The translations under genes and the position numbers were made by a program. This document shows positions 8,066 through 15,516 of a DNA stretch of 48,006 bases, piece by piece. This stretch comes from Holosporaceae bacterium (GTDB taxonomy: Bacteria > Pseudomonadota > Alphaproteobacteria > UBA3830): the NCBI GenBank assembly GCA_031288795.1, contig JAITQS010000026.1:1-48006 (forward strand), in the 5' to 3' direction. The notes under the pieces are model-generated. The model was not told the DNA's origin. It did not search any database and saw nothing but the letters and a program-made list of their open reading frames with translations. Every line of letters begins with the position of its first letter. The stretch's first letter is position 1.

Positions 8066-8627
8066 CATAAAAAAAAATATTCCCAATACACTATCGATTC
8101 TAAGAATTTTTCTAGCGATTTTTTTTATTTTATTACTTTTTAAAAAAAATTTCTCGGCCGCCGCCGGCGTTTTTGCTTTCGCGGCCATTACGGACTTCCT
8201 GGACGGTTTCTGGGCAAGAAAATGGCATGTCACATCCGAATTGGGAGCCATCATTGATCCATTGGCAGATAAATTTCTAATCACGCTGGCCTATCTTTCG
8301 CTTTTCCACATGGATTTTATTCCGGGATACGTCTGCGCCATTGTGCTGGGACGAGATATCGCCATTGTACTGGGAGTATTGTTATGCAAAATCCATCGGG
8401 TGGAATTAAAAATTGCTCCGCTAAAATCCAGCAAGATAAACACTGCAACCCAATTGATATACGTGTTTTTTGTAATCGTCTGTAACCTTTTATCTACAAA
8501 TATCCCATTAACCTGGGAAATGCCGATTTGCTCCCTAATTGTAAGCTTGTCGACAACCGTTTCGGGATTTGACTATGTCCTAAAATATTATTGGATTAAA
8601 GATGCTATACTCAAAAATAAACGGTAG
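8052..8627 (+). CDS. CDP-alcohol phosphatidyltransferase, PgsA-like
   Basis: A 191-residue membrane enzyme whose signature reads DFLDGFWARKW followed by GAIIDPLADK, giving the CDP-alcohol phosphatidyltransferase pattern DGx2ARx8Gx3Dx3D intact. Several hydrophobic segments surround it (for example residues 13-32, 78-100 and 130-150). Such enzymes condense CDP-diacylglycerol with an alcohol in the inner membrane. Phosphatidylglycerophosphate synthase is the most likely member, but a cardiolipin or other synthase cannot be excluded. It overlaps the DUF2066 gene by 14 bases and perM by 26 bases, so translation is probably coupled. Confidence 0.8.
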   Translation: MLSYNIKKNIPNTLSILRIFLAIFFILLLFKKNFSAAAGVFAFAAITDFLDGFWARKWHVTSELGAIIDPLADKFLITLAYLSLFHMDFIPGYVCAIVLGRDIAIVLGVLLCKIHRVELKIAPLKSSKINTATQLIYVFFVIVCNLLSTNIPLTWEMPICSLIVSLSTTVSGFDYVLKYYWIKDAILKNKR

Positions 8628-9660
8628 AAGTATTTTCTGGATCGCGCTATTGTTCTGCATCATTACTTTTTTTTATTTATTTTCGGAGATATGTTTTCCA
8701 TTTATTGCGGGATTCGCTCTTGCCTATTTGTGCGCTCCAATTCCGGAAAAATTATCTTCCTACCGCATAAATAGAGGATTTATAAGCTTTTTGCTGGCCA
8801 TTTGCACCGTATCGGCGCTGGTGTTTGCCATGATCAGAATTACTCCGATTATTAAGGAATATCTAATGTTTTTGTCCAGTAATTCTTCCGACTACTATGC
8901 GCGACTGGTGGAATTTTTTAATGACTCATTTTCATCGCTGGGAGAACAATATCAAAGTGAAATAATCCAGATAAAAGATGAAATGCAGCGATATCTGGAC
9001 AAAAAAGTATACATTTTGCTTTCCATTCTCGAAAAAATTGCTTCCAGGGGGGATCGCATTCGGAGTCTTATAACATTCTGGATGGTGATGCCCATAGCAT
9101 TTTTTTATTTTCTGAAAGATTGGAATAACATATGCAATTATATGAACAACGTCGTTCCCCATCGGCACAAAAGCACAGTACTGGAGATATCTGTGTTGAT
9201 TCGCAATACTCTTGGAGATTTTTTCAACGGTCAATCCTATGTTATATTTATATTATCCGCCTATTATGGCCTACTGCTGATGGTAATTAATCCAAACCAC
9301 GCTTTTAGTTTTGGCATTATGTCCGGATTATTTTCGTTCATACCGGTCATTGGAGCGGTATTTTCCTGTATTTTGGTTATTTTTTTGAGTGCGCCAATAC
9401 TGACTCTGGAAAAACTTTTATGGATAGTGTCCATATATTTTGTGGGACAATTCATTGAGAGTTATTTTTTATATCCGCGCTTTGTGGGCCGCAAGACGGG
9501 ACTGCATCCCTTGTGGATTTTGTTTGCATTTTTTGCCGGAGCTCTGCTATATGGCATTGTCGGAGTATTCGTATCAATACCAACAGCGGCTGTGCTGCGG
9601 AATCTAGTGGGATTCGCCGTAGATCGATTCAGGGCAAGCATGGCGTATAAACAGCAATGA
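8602..9660 (+). CDS. perM: AI-2E family transporter, PerM-like
   Basis: A 352-residue polytopic membrane protein. N-terminal hydrophobic pairs (about 12-45 and 60-80) are followed by a long amphipathic stretch, then more transmembrane helices and the family-typical end PRFVGRKTGLHPLWILFAFFAGALLYGIVGVFVSIPTAA (motif ExYxLxPRxVGxxxxLHP). PerM-like proteins belong to the AI-2E transporter superfamily; substrates differ and are not predictable here. The gene overlaps both neighbours, sharing ATGATGA with hda. The perM-hda pairing with DUF2066 is also seen in gammaproteobacteria. Confidence 0.85.
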   Translation: MLYSKINGRSIFWIALLFCIITFFYLFSEICFPFIAGFALAYLCAPIPEKLSSYRINRGFISFLLAICTVSALVFAMIRITPIIKEYLMFLSSNSSDYYARLVEFFNDSFSSLGEQYQSEIIQIKDEMQRYLDKKVYILLSILEKIASRGDRIRSLITFWMVMPIAFFYFLKDWNNICNYMNNVVPHRHKSTVLEISVLIRNTLGDFFNGQSYVIFILSAYYGLLLMVINPNHAFSFGIMSGLFSFIPVIGAVFSCILVIFLSAPILTLEKLLWIVSIYFVGQFIESYFLYPRFVGRKTGLHPLWILFAFFAGALLYGIVGVFVSIPTAAVLRNLVGFAVDRFRASMAYKQQ

Positions 9661-10355
9661 TGACTCAAGAAGTTTTTGGTTTTCATAAAGTAGAAAATTT
9701 AAGCTGGAGCGATTTCGTTGATAGCTATGAAAATCGTGAGGCCATAATGTGCCTCATGCAATGGCCAAACTGGAACGCCAACGGGGTCATCATCTACGGA
9801 GACGCCGGAGTCGGCAAGACTCACATCGCGAATCTGTGGGCCCAGACAGCCAACGCCGTATATGTGCTCAGACATAGCTTGAATCGGGATCCGAGAAGCC
9901 TTTTCGACGCCAAATGCAATTTCATCATCGATAATTTCGACGATTTCCTGAATGTCCAGAATTACGATTGGATATTTCATTTTTTTAACATTGCGAAGGA
10001 AAAAAATAAATATTTTTTACTGCTCAGCCGTAATCACCCGCTACTGTGGAAAATCCCGCTGAATGATCTGCGCTCCCGATTGTTTACGCTGACAACCATA
10101 CAAATGAAAAATCCCGAAGATGAGCTCCTTTTCAAAATAGCTAAAAAAATATCCCGGGATTGGGGAATAGCGATAGCGGACGAAGCCATTCGCTATCTGA
10201 TACGCATTGTGGATAGAAACGTTTCCTCCGTTACTAATACTCTGCGAATTTTTGATAAAATTGCGCTACAAAATCAACGAGCTATCACCATACCGTTCAT
10301 AAAAAAGTACATGGCAAACTACGCCCCCGCACCATTTTCCGAGAGCATTCCCTAG
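9657..10355 (+). CDS. hda: DnaA-related regulatory inactivator Hda/HdaA
   Basis: A 232-residue AAA+ protein resembling the central ATPase domain of DnaA without its DNA-binding domain. Walker A is GDAGVGKTH (about 48-56), and the Walker B-like segment is FIIDNFDD. The sensor region contains LLLSRNHPLLWKIPLNDLRSRL, and RNVSSVTNTLRIFDKIA closes the lid domain. Hda works with the sliding clamp to stimulate ATP hydrolysis by DnaA and so limits re-initiation of replication. No clear clamp-binding motif is visible at the extreme N terminus, although MTQEVFGF could be a diverged one. It closes the pepA-started gene run and is convergent with gpsA, 27 bases away. Confidence 0.85.
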   Translation: MMTQEVFGFHKVENLSWSDFVDSYENREAIMCLMQWPNWNANGVIIYGDAGVGKTHIANLWAQTANAVYVLRHSLNRDPRSLFDAKCNFIIDNFDDFLNVQNYDWIFHFFNIAKEKNKYFLLLSRNHPLLWKIPLNDLRSRLFTLTTIQMKNPEDELLFKIAKKISRDWGIAIADEAIRYLIRIVDRNVSSVTNTLRIFDKIALQNQRAITIPFIKKYMANYAPAPFSESIP

Positions 10356-10382
10356 TGGACATTCGGCACAGTGAAATTTCAA

Positions 10383-11354
10383 TTAATTTTCCAAGGGAGC
10401 GAAAAGTTTCGGAACCACCGAAGAAGATGGCCGTTCCTCTTTATATATTACTTCATGTATCCAGTGGAATATCCGAAGATCCACCTGGAATTTTTTTTCG
10501 AATGCCGGTATTGCTTTGGCGGAAAAAGCTCCTTCGGCGAGACTTCCGTTCCAATTGTCGATGGTCCCACCAATGGCCAGATGCTCCCCGAACGAAACAT
10601 TCCTCGATTGCCGACTGGTGCAGGTAAGAATTATGTCCCCTACCCCACCGAGCTCCCAAAACGTATCCTTTTGGCCTCCCATCGCTTGGGTCAGAGCGAT
10701 CATTTCTCCCAGACCGTTTACCATGAGCTGCGCTGCGGCATTATTTCCCAGCTTCAGTCCACCAAATATGCCGCAGCCTACGGCCAAAATATTTTTAAAG
10801 GCACCGGCAATTTGCAATCCGATGTGGTCGCGCAGAGGCTTCAGCACAAATTTATCATGGTGAAGACGAACGGCAATATCTTCTGCTAGAGCAGATTTTT
10901 CGGAGGCAACGTTTACACCAAACGGCAATCCCCGAATCACTTCGTGGGCAAACGATGGTCCCGAAAACACAGCCACATCATTGGGAATGATTTCCTGCAC
11001 CAAATCGCTTATCAATCTTGTGGAAACAATATCCAGACCTTTGGAGCAAAGGACCACGGGATTTTTCATATGATGTTCCCTCAGTTGATGACAAACATCG
11101 GCTACGGCACTCACGGGAACGGCAATAAATATTATGTCCGCATCCTTGGCTCGGGAAAAATCCGTGCTGCAGGAGATGTTTGGATTCAAAAGGGCTGTGG
11201 CGGAAGTATTGCGAAAATTTATTGATTCTTCCAGGGATTTCAAATCACTTATCAGCAAAATCTCCGGAGATCTTGCGCTAAAACACTGCGCTATCGCGGT
11301 ACCATAGCTGCCGGCTCCGATAATGGCGATTTTCTTATAGTAATTATTGCTCAT
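10383..11354 (-). CDS. gpsA: Glycerol-3-phosphate dehydrogenase [NAD(P)+]
   Basis: A 323-residue enzyme. The Rossmann fingerprint IAIIGAGSYGTAIAQ is at the N terminus, VVLCSKGLD and VAVFSGPSFAHEV follow, and the substrate domain contains the catalytic region QIAGAFKNILAVGCGI with N-terminal Lys of the AxKN motif. LGGVGDIILTCTSRQSRN is the classic C-terminal signature. It reduces dihydroxyacetone phosphate to sn-glycerol 3-phosphate for phospholipid synthesis. The start has GAGAGG six bases upstream. It is divergent from the CapD-like gene across an 84-base gap and convergent with hda. Confidence 0.95.
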   Translation of the reverse strand: MSNNYYKKIAIIGAGSYGTAIAQCFSARSPEILLISDLKSLEESINFRNTSATALLNPNISCSTDFSRAKDADIIFIAVPVSAVADVCHQLREHHMKNPVVLCSKGLDIVSTRLISDLVQEIIPNDVAVFSGPSFAHEVIRGLPFGVNVASEKSALAEDIAVRLHHDKFVLKPLRDHIGLQIAGAFKNILAVGCGIFGGLKLGNNAAAQLMVNGLGEMIALTQAMGGQKDTFWELGGVGDIILTCTSRQSRNVSFGEHLAIGGTIDNWNGSLAEGAFSAKAIPAFEKKFQVDLRIFHWIHEVIYKEERPSSSVVPKLFAPLEN

Positions 11355-11438
11355 AAATCCTCTCTTAATTCTCGGGAACCTCTTATATTTCCCTCGGACA
11401 TACTATATACTTTTCAGATCAGTATAAGATATAAAAAA

Positions 11439-13292
11439 ATGCTTAAACATTTATTAGCGAATATATCAGTTATGCAATACGTTAGAAAATCCTACGAGAT
11501 TCTGCAGGGATGCTTTTTAAAATGTAAACAACCAATCAAAATTCTTTCAAAATGTCCCCATAATCTGCGTAATCTGCTTGTGTTGCTGTTGTCGTATTTC
11601 TTGGTTTCCTGGAGCACATACGCAGACCTAGAAGCGATCCAATTCGCAATTGAAATATTCTCTTTCCTGTGCATTTACGGTGCCATTTCCCTATGGTTTG
11701 CGGAAAAAATTACCCCGGATTTGGGACCCGAGCTCGTAGCCTGCGTAACCGTCTGCAGTGCACCGGTGCTTTGGGCGAACAATACCATTTCAGCGGCACT
11801 GACCACGATATTTTTGATGATTCTACTGCAATTTGTGTTTTTGGGAAAATTATGGAACAAAGATCTATTTCGAGATGCAATTCCCGTATATGTTGTGTGT
11901 GAAAATGAAGATGACTTGGCTCCTATTGCAAATTTTCTCAAGGACTACAAAGTGCTCAAATGCGTCATACTTTCGAGTCCAGTTTCGAGCGAGGAGCAGA
12001 AATCCAGCTTTTTTAGATCCATCGACGACGCCAGAAAATGGCTGAAAAAAGCAAATAGAATCGCGTTTTTTCCAATTCCCCGCCGACTGTTATATTTTGC
12101 CCCCAAAACAAATCCTGATACTCTGTTGGGTCTCATGGAATTGGCGTCTGAATTTAGCATTCCGCTGTTCAAGGTAGTTTTGGATTCGTCCGGCGAATCG
12201 GGCACGCTTTCTCCCGCCGATATTTCGGATTTCGACACAATAAATCTTACATCGCAGGAAAAGTCAGCATTAGCGACGGTTTTAAGTGGAAAATCCGTAT
12301 GGATTCACTACGATGGCCGCAATAGTGTGCTGGATCTCGCTTTTGCCATCGGATCACTGTCCTCCGTAGACATGACGGTGCTCTGCGAAAATGAAAAACT
12401 GCTGGCGGACGCCGAAATGGAATTGAAAAATAGATTCCCTCCCCAAAACTACCGCATAAAAATCATCGATCTGGAAATGATGAACGACGGCAGCGCCAAA
12501 CCTGATATACTGTTTTATAACATGCCGGTGAAGTTCGCCAGTTGCTGCGACGGTATTCTGAAAGAAGCCGTGATAAAAAATGTTATCGGCATCAATAAAC
12601 TCATAGAATTTGCCCATAAAGCGACTGTGCCCTATGTGTTTTTGCTTTCCAATAACGGTGCCCTCAACGCCAATAACTGGATCGGTGCAACTCAACGCCT
12701 CGGCGAGCTCTTGGTACAGTTTGCCGACTCCCGCAGCAGAAAATTTCATGCAAAATTCAGAATCATCCGAATTCCCGAAAGTGTCACGGAAAGACATGGA
12801 ATACTAGGGAAAATCATGGCCTCCCTAAAAGCCAGCGGCTGCATAAACATAGATTTCCCCTCCTCCGATGTAACAAAACTGTATTACCGAAAAGATATTT
12901 TAGCACTGCTAATAAAAGCCGTGGTATTTGCACTGAAAGAACATGATTTTTCCTCCTCCGTTTACACACTGATTCCCAAAAATTCCATTGCGCTGGAGGA
13001 TCTGCTTGAGGCTGTCTGCCATCAATTTTGTCTGCGAAAAGAGCGGGACGTAAAAATTTTCCATGATTGCGAATCGGAAACAATGGATCTGGAAGATTTT
13101 CCCAATATTACTGAACCGCTGGAAAAAACTCCCCTAAATGGCGTCATGCGCACGAAATTTTCCAATCACAATCCGGCTTCCTACGAAACGCCTCTCTGGA
13201 ACATCGCCCAAATCGATGCCATGAAAACCCGCGAGCTCATTTCCGTCGTATTTCAAAGCCTAAATGAAAAGATCTCTAAACAACCCACATAA
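11439..13292 (+). CDS. CapD/PglF-like membrane polysaccharide protein with degenerate active site
   Basis: The 617-residue product has four hydrophobic segments at the N terminus (roughly 45-65, 67-90, 95-115 and 118-138), as in membrane-anchored NDP-sugar dehydratases of the PglF/WbpM/CapD family. A cytoplasmic extended-SDR domain follows. The family's catalytic stretch, normally STDKAVNPTNVMGATKR, is recognisable but reads SNNGALNANNWIGATQR: Thr-Asp-Lys is Asn-Asn-Gly, Met is Ile, and the catalytic Lys is Gln419. The Gly-rich nucleotide loop is also lost (GKSVWIHYDGRNSV). The reading frame is intact, so this looks like a retained pseudoenzyme, perhaps structural or regulatory. The function is not known. 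No convincing ribosome binding site is seen. The glycosyltransferase gene follows directly. Confidence 0.7.
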   Translation: MLKHLLANISVMQYVRKSYEILQGCFLKCKQPIKILSKCPHNLRNLLVLLLSYFLVSWSTYADLEAIQFAIEIFSFLCIYGAISLWFAEKITPDLGPELVACVTVCSAPVLWANNTISAALTTIFLMILLQFVFLGKLWNKDLFRDAIPVYVVCENEDDLAPIANFLKDYKVLKCVILSSPVSSEEQKSSFFRSIDDARKWLKKANRIAFFPIPRRLLYFAPKTNPDTLLGLMELASEFSIPLFKVVLDSSGESGTLSPADISDFDTINLTSQEKSALATVLSGKSVWIHYDGRNSVLDLAFAIGSLSSVDMTVLCENEKLLADAEMELKNRFPPQNYRIKIIDLEMMNDGSAKPDILFYNMPVKFASCCDGILKEAVIKNVIGINKLIEFAHKATVPYVFLLSNNGALNANNWIGATQRLGELLVQFADSRSRKFHAKFRIIRIPESVTERHGILGKIMASLKASGCINIDFPSSDVTKLYYRKDILALLIKAVVFALKEHDFSSSVYTLIPKNSIALEDLLEAVCHQFCLRKERDVKIFHDCESETMDLEDFPNITEPLEKTPLNGVMRTKFSNHNPASYETPLWNIAQIDAMKTRELISVVFQSLNEKISKQPT

Positions 13293-13294
13293 AA

Positions 13295-13303
13295 TGATAT
13301 AAT
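13295..13303 (+). promoter_or_regulatory. Extended -10 promoter in front of the glycosyltransferase
   Basis: TGATATAAT (13295-13303) is a perfect extended -10 element directly after the upstream stop codon. The -35 at 17 bases (TCTAAA) is poor, as is usual for extended -10 promoters. It would start transcription near 13310 and favours translation from ATG 13341. Confidence 0.4.
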
Positions 13304-13340
13304 GGATACGCTGCAAAACCATAAATTGAAAGTTAAATTA

Positions 13341-14213
13341 ATGAATGTCATAAAAGTTTCTCTAGTAGTTTCCGTCTATAACGCAGAAAAATATTTGCTC
13401 CGATGTCTTGATAGCCTCATAAATCAAACGCTGCGGGAAATAGAAATAATATGCGTAAATGACGGATCCACCGACAAATCTTTAGATATTTTGGAGGAAT
13501 TTGCCCTGAAGGATCCGCGAATTACCGTGAAAAATCAGCATAACATGGGACCTGGCGCAGCTCGCAACGTCGCATTGGGAGAGGCTAAAGGAGAATACGT
13601 CGGATTCGTCGACGCAGATGACTGGGTCGATGCTGATTTTTTTGAAAAATTATATCAAGCTGCAGAAAAATATAACGCCGATATAGCTTGCTCTTCAATT
13701 GAAAGGATATACCCTTCCGGCAAAAAGAAAATGTTGCTGAATTTTTCAAAAGAAGCGGTTTTCACCTCACCAGAAAAAAAATATGAAGCAGTGATTATTC
13801 CCCGCTGCTGTTACATCTGGAATAAAATTTATAGAAGGTCAGCATTGGAGAAACATCAGGTTCTGTTCCAGGAAAAAGTCTACTTTGAAGATATACCATT
13901 CACAATGCAAGCTGTATATTTTCTAAAAACCATGGTGGTTGTGCCGGAAGTCGTATATCACTACTGGGTCAACAACGAATCCATAACCAGGACCATGACG
14001 CCTCGCAAACAGCAGGATTACGCAAATGCACGACTCAATTTTATAAATTTCATCGAAAAGCACTCCATAACACTTCAGGAAAAATGTTATGCTCAACAGA
14101 TAACACTTCATCGTTTTTGTGGCATTCCTCTAATGGAAATTTATGAATGGAAAAACGTCAAAAAATACTACCTTTTCAAAAAAATCAATATTTGGGAAAC
14201 TACAATACGTTAA
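13341..14213 (+). CDS. Family 2 glycosyltransferase
   Basis: The 290-residue protein starts with the GT-A fold typical of family 2: KVSLVVSVYNAEKYLLRCLDSL, then IICVNDGSTDKS (nucleotide-binding Asp), GPGAARNVAL, and FVDADDWV, whose DxD motif binds the metal and sugar nucleotide. The C-terminal part (KVYFEDIPF... and HYWVNNESITR) resembles other bacterial EpsE/WcaA-like enzymes that decorate surface polysaccharides. Donor and acceptor are unknown. An in-frame ATG at 13302 exists, but the N-terminal beta strand fits the start at 13341, and the promoter-like TATAAT overlaps the upstream ATG. Pairing with the CapD-like gene suggests a small surface-glycan module. Confidence 0.85.
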   Translation: MNVIKVSLVVSVYNAEKYLLRCLDSLINQTLREIEIICVNDGSTDKSLDILEEFALKDPRITVKNQHNMGPGAARNVALGEAKGEYVGFVDADDWVDADFFEKLYQAAEKYNADIACSSIERIYPSGKKKMLLNFSKEAVFTSPEKKYEAVIIPRCCYIWNKIYRRSALEKHQVLFQEKVYFEDIPFTMQAVYFLKTMVVVPEVVYHYWVNNESITRTMTPRKQQDYANARLNFINFIEKHSITLQEKCYAQQITLHRFCGIPLMEIYEWKNVKKYYLFKKINIWETTIR

Positions 14214-14266
14214 TTATGGAGTCTCATCAAAAACATTTCTGGGCGACGCCGGAGGTGGAGGAAGTT

Positions 14267-14298
14267 ATGAAAATTAAGCTTGGTGTCGCGCAGGACAT
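14267..14298 (+). repeat. 32-bp exact repeat, copy 2
   Basis: Exact reverse complement of 2564-2595, located between the glycosyltransferase and the 14346 gene. Read forward it begins ATGAAAATTAAGCTTGG. A GGAGGAAG motif precedes both copies on the plus strand although the 32-bp core is inverted. Confidence 0.8.
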
Positions 14299-14345
14299 TT
14301 TTCACCAAGCAACTATCTCTTTTACACCATTTGTTAATCGTAGAA

Positions 14346-15296
14346 TTAGGAATTATTTTCCAAAAACTGAATGCATTTTTTCATTTTTTCCTGTAATCTA
14401 GGAAATATTTTCAAGGCCTTCATGGACGCAGAAGGAAAAGAAATAACCAAATGCTTCAAAATATCTACAATAACTTTTGATTTTTTTGTAAGCATTGGGT
14501 GCAATATCAAGTTCTCCGCTAAATAATAGATTACTAGGCCTTTATCCTGTACAGCCAGCGTTTCAAATAATTTTGTCGTTTCTTTCTGTTGTAGATCTAT
14601 AAAAAAAATATTAATTTTATTAATATTCTCAAATGCAAGCTGTTCGCAATCGCTCTTTGGTTCACCATCTAATGGCAAAAAATCTTCAACCATGGAATAC
14701 ACACAAAGAGGACTGACAGAGTATTTAAACGCATTCAATACAAGCAAACGAGCAATTTGTTGTTTAACGGGAACGATAAAATCATTAAAACCACCAAAAG
14801 TTTTATTCTGGCCTTCTTTATTTTCAAAAAACTTACAGTATATTCTATGCAAACGCGAGGAATCTCCGGATTCAACAAGTAACAACTTCATTACATCAAG
14901 TATAACTATGCTTTTTTGATGCAAATCTAGTTCCCAATAGAGTGTTCCTAAGGAAAGTGTTTTACTCATAAAAAGACTAATCGCAAATGGACGATACTCT
15001 AAACGATTGGATAGCACAATACTTTTTAGTGTATAAAAGGCAATTTTGGCTTGCTCGCTATTAGATTTCCCGCCAAAGTCTGGTTTTATTTTCTCTTTGG
15101 AGAAATCAAAGAAACACTTCTGAGCTATCTCTATAACTTTGTTCCATTCTTTTTTCGAAGTGAACGCCTCCATTTTAGCCGTTACTCCAGCATTGATGTC
15201 TTGCGTTGCTGCAACATTGATGTCTTGCGTTGCTGCAACATTGAGGTTTTGCATTGCACAATATGCTACCATAAATAAACGTATAATTTTTTTCAT
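14346..15296 (-). CDS. Secreted helical protein of unknown function
   Basis: I do not recognise this 316-residue protein. It opens with a signal peptide (MKKIIRLFMVAYCAMQ), then a duplicated octapeptide NVAATQDI-NVAATQDI and a partial third unit. The rest is predicted-helix-rich, with many Leu, Ile and Phe and regular helix lengths, perhaps a TPR-like or other helical-repeat fold, but no repeat consensus is clear. ATG 15296 fits the signal peptide better than the GTG at 15344. Its ribosome binding site is weak (AATGGA). A promoter at 15388-15416 faces it. It is divergent from another secreted unknown at 15517, and the two may belong together. Confidence 0.65.
   Translation of the reverse strand: MKKIIRLFMVAYCAMQNLNVAATQDINVAATQDINAGVTAKMEAFTSKKEWNKVIEIAQKCFFDFSKEKIKPDFGGKSNSEQAKIAFYTLKSIVLSNRLEYRPFAISLFMSKTLSLGTLYWELDLHQKSIVILDVMKLLLVESGDSSRLHRIYCKFFENKEGQNKTFGGFNDFIVPVKQQIARLLVLNAFKYSVSPLCVYSMVEDFLPLDGEPKSDCEQLAFENINKINIFFIDLQQKETTKLFETLAVQDKGLVIYYLAENLILHPMLTKKSKVIVDILKHLVISFPSASMKALKIFPRLQEKMKKCIQFLENNS
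15191..15238 (+). repeat. 24-bp tandem repeat inside the 14346 gene
   Basis: Two perfect 24-bp units (15191-15214 and 15215-15238, each beginning CATTGATGTCTTGCG) and a partial third follow one another. They encode the duplicated octapeptide just after the signal peptide. The unit length preserves the frame, so copy number could vary without breaking the gene. Confidence 0.85.
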
Positions 15297-15387
15297 TTTT
15301 CCATTCCATATTAACCGGACAAATCTCATACACCACTTGCCCACACCTAAAACTTTATTTTAGATATGGGAAGTCATATACGACTCC

Positions 15388-15416
15388 ATACTAGGACAAA
15401 TGTTATTATTTTACAA
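15388..15416 (-). promoter_or_regulatory. Promoter for the leftward secreted protein gene
   Basis: On the minus strand TTGTAA (15416-15411) is followed by a 17-base spacer and TAGTAT (15393-15388), each 4 of 6 to consensus. It would give a leader of about 85 bases. Confidence 0.4.
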
Positions 15417-15458
15417 GATATTTTTACGGGTTTTTACAGCCAAAACCACATCAATTTA

Positions 15459-15487
15459 TTGACAAAAACTTTCCAATAGCCTATGGT
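15459..15487 (+). promoter_or_regulatory. Promoter for the 15517 secreted protein gene
   Basis: Consensus TTGACA (15459-15464), a 17-base spacer and TATGGT (15482-15487). Transcription would begin near 15494, just before the AAGGAG ribosome binding site (15504-15509). Confidence 0.65.
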
Positions 15488-15516
15488 TAGGGCAATTATA
15501 TTTTAAGGAGAAGTTG

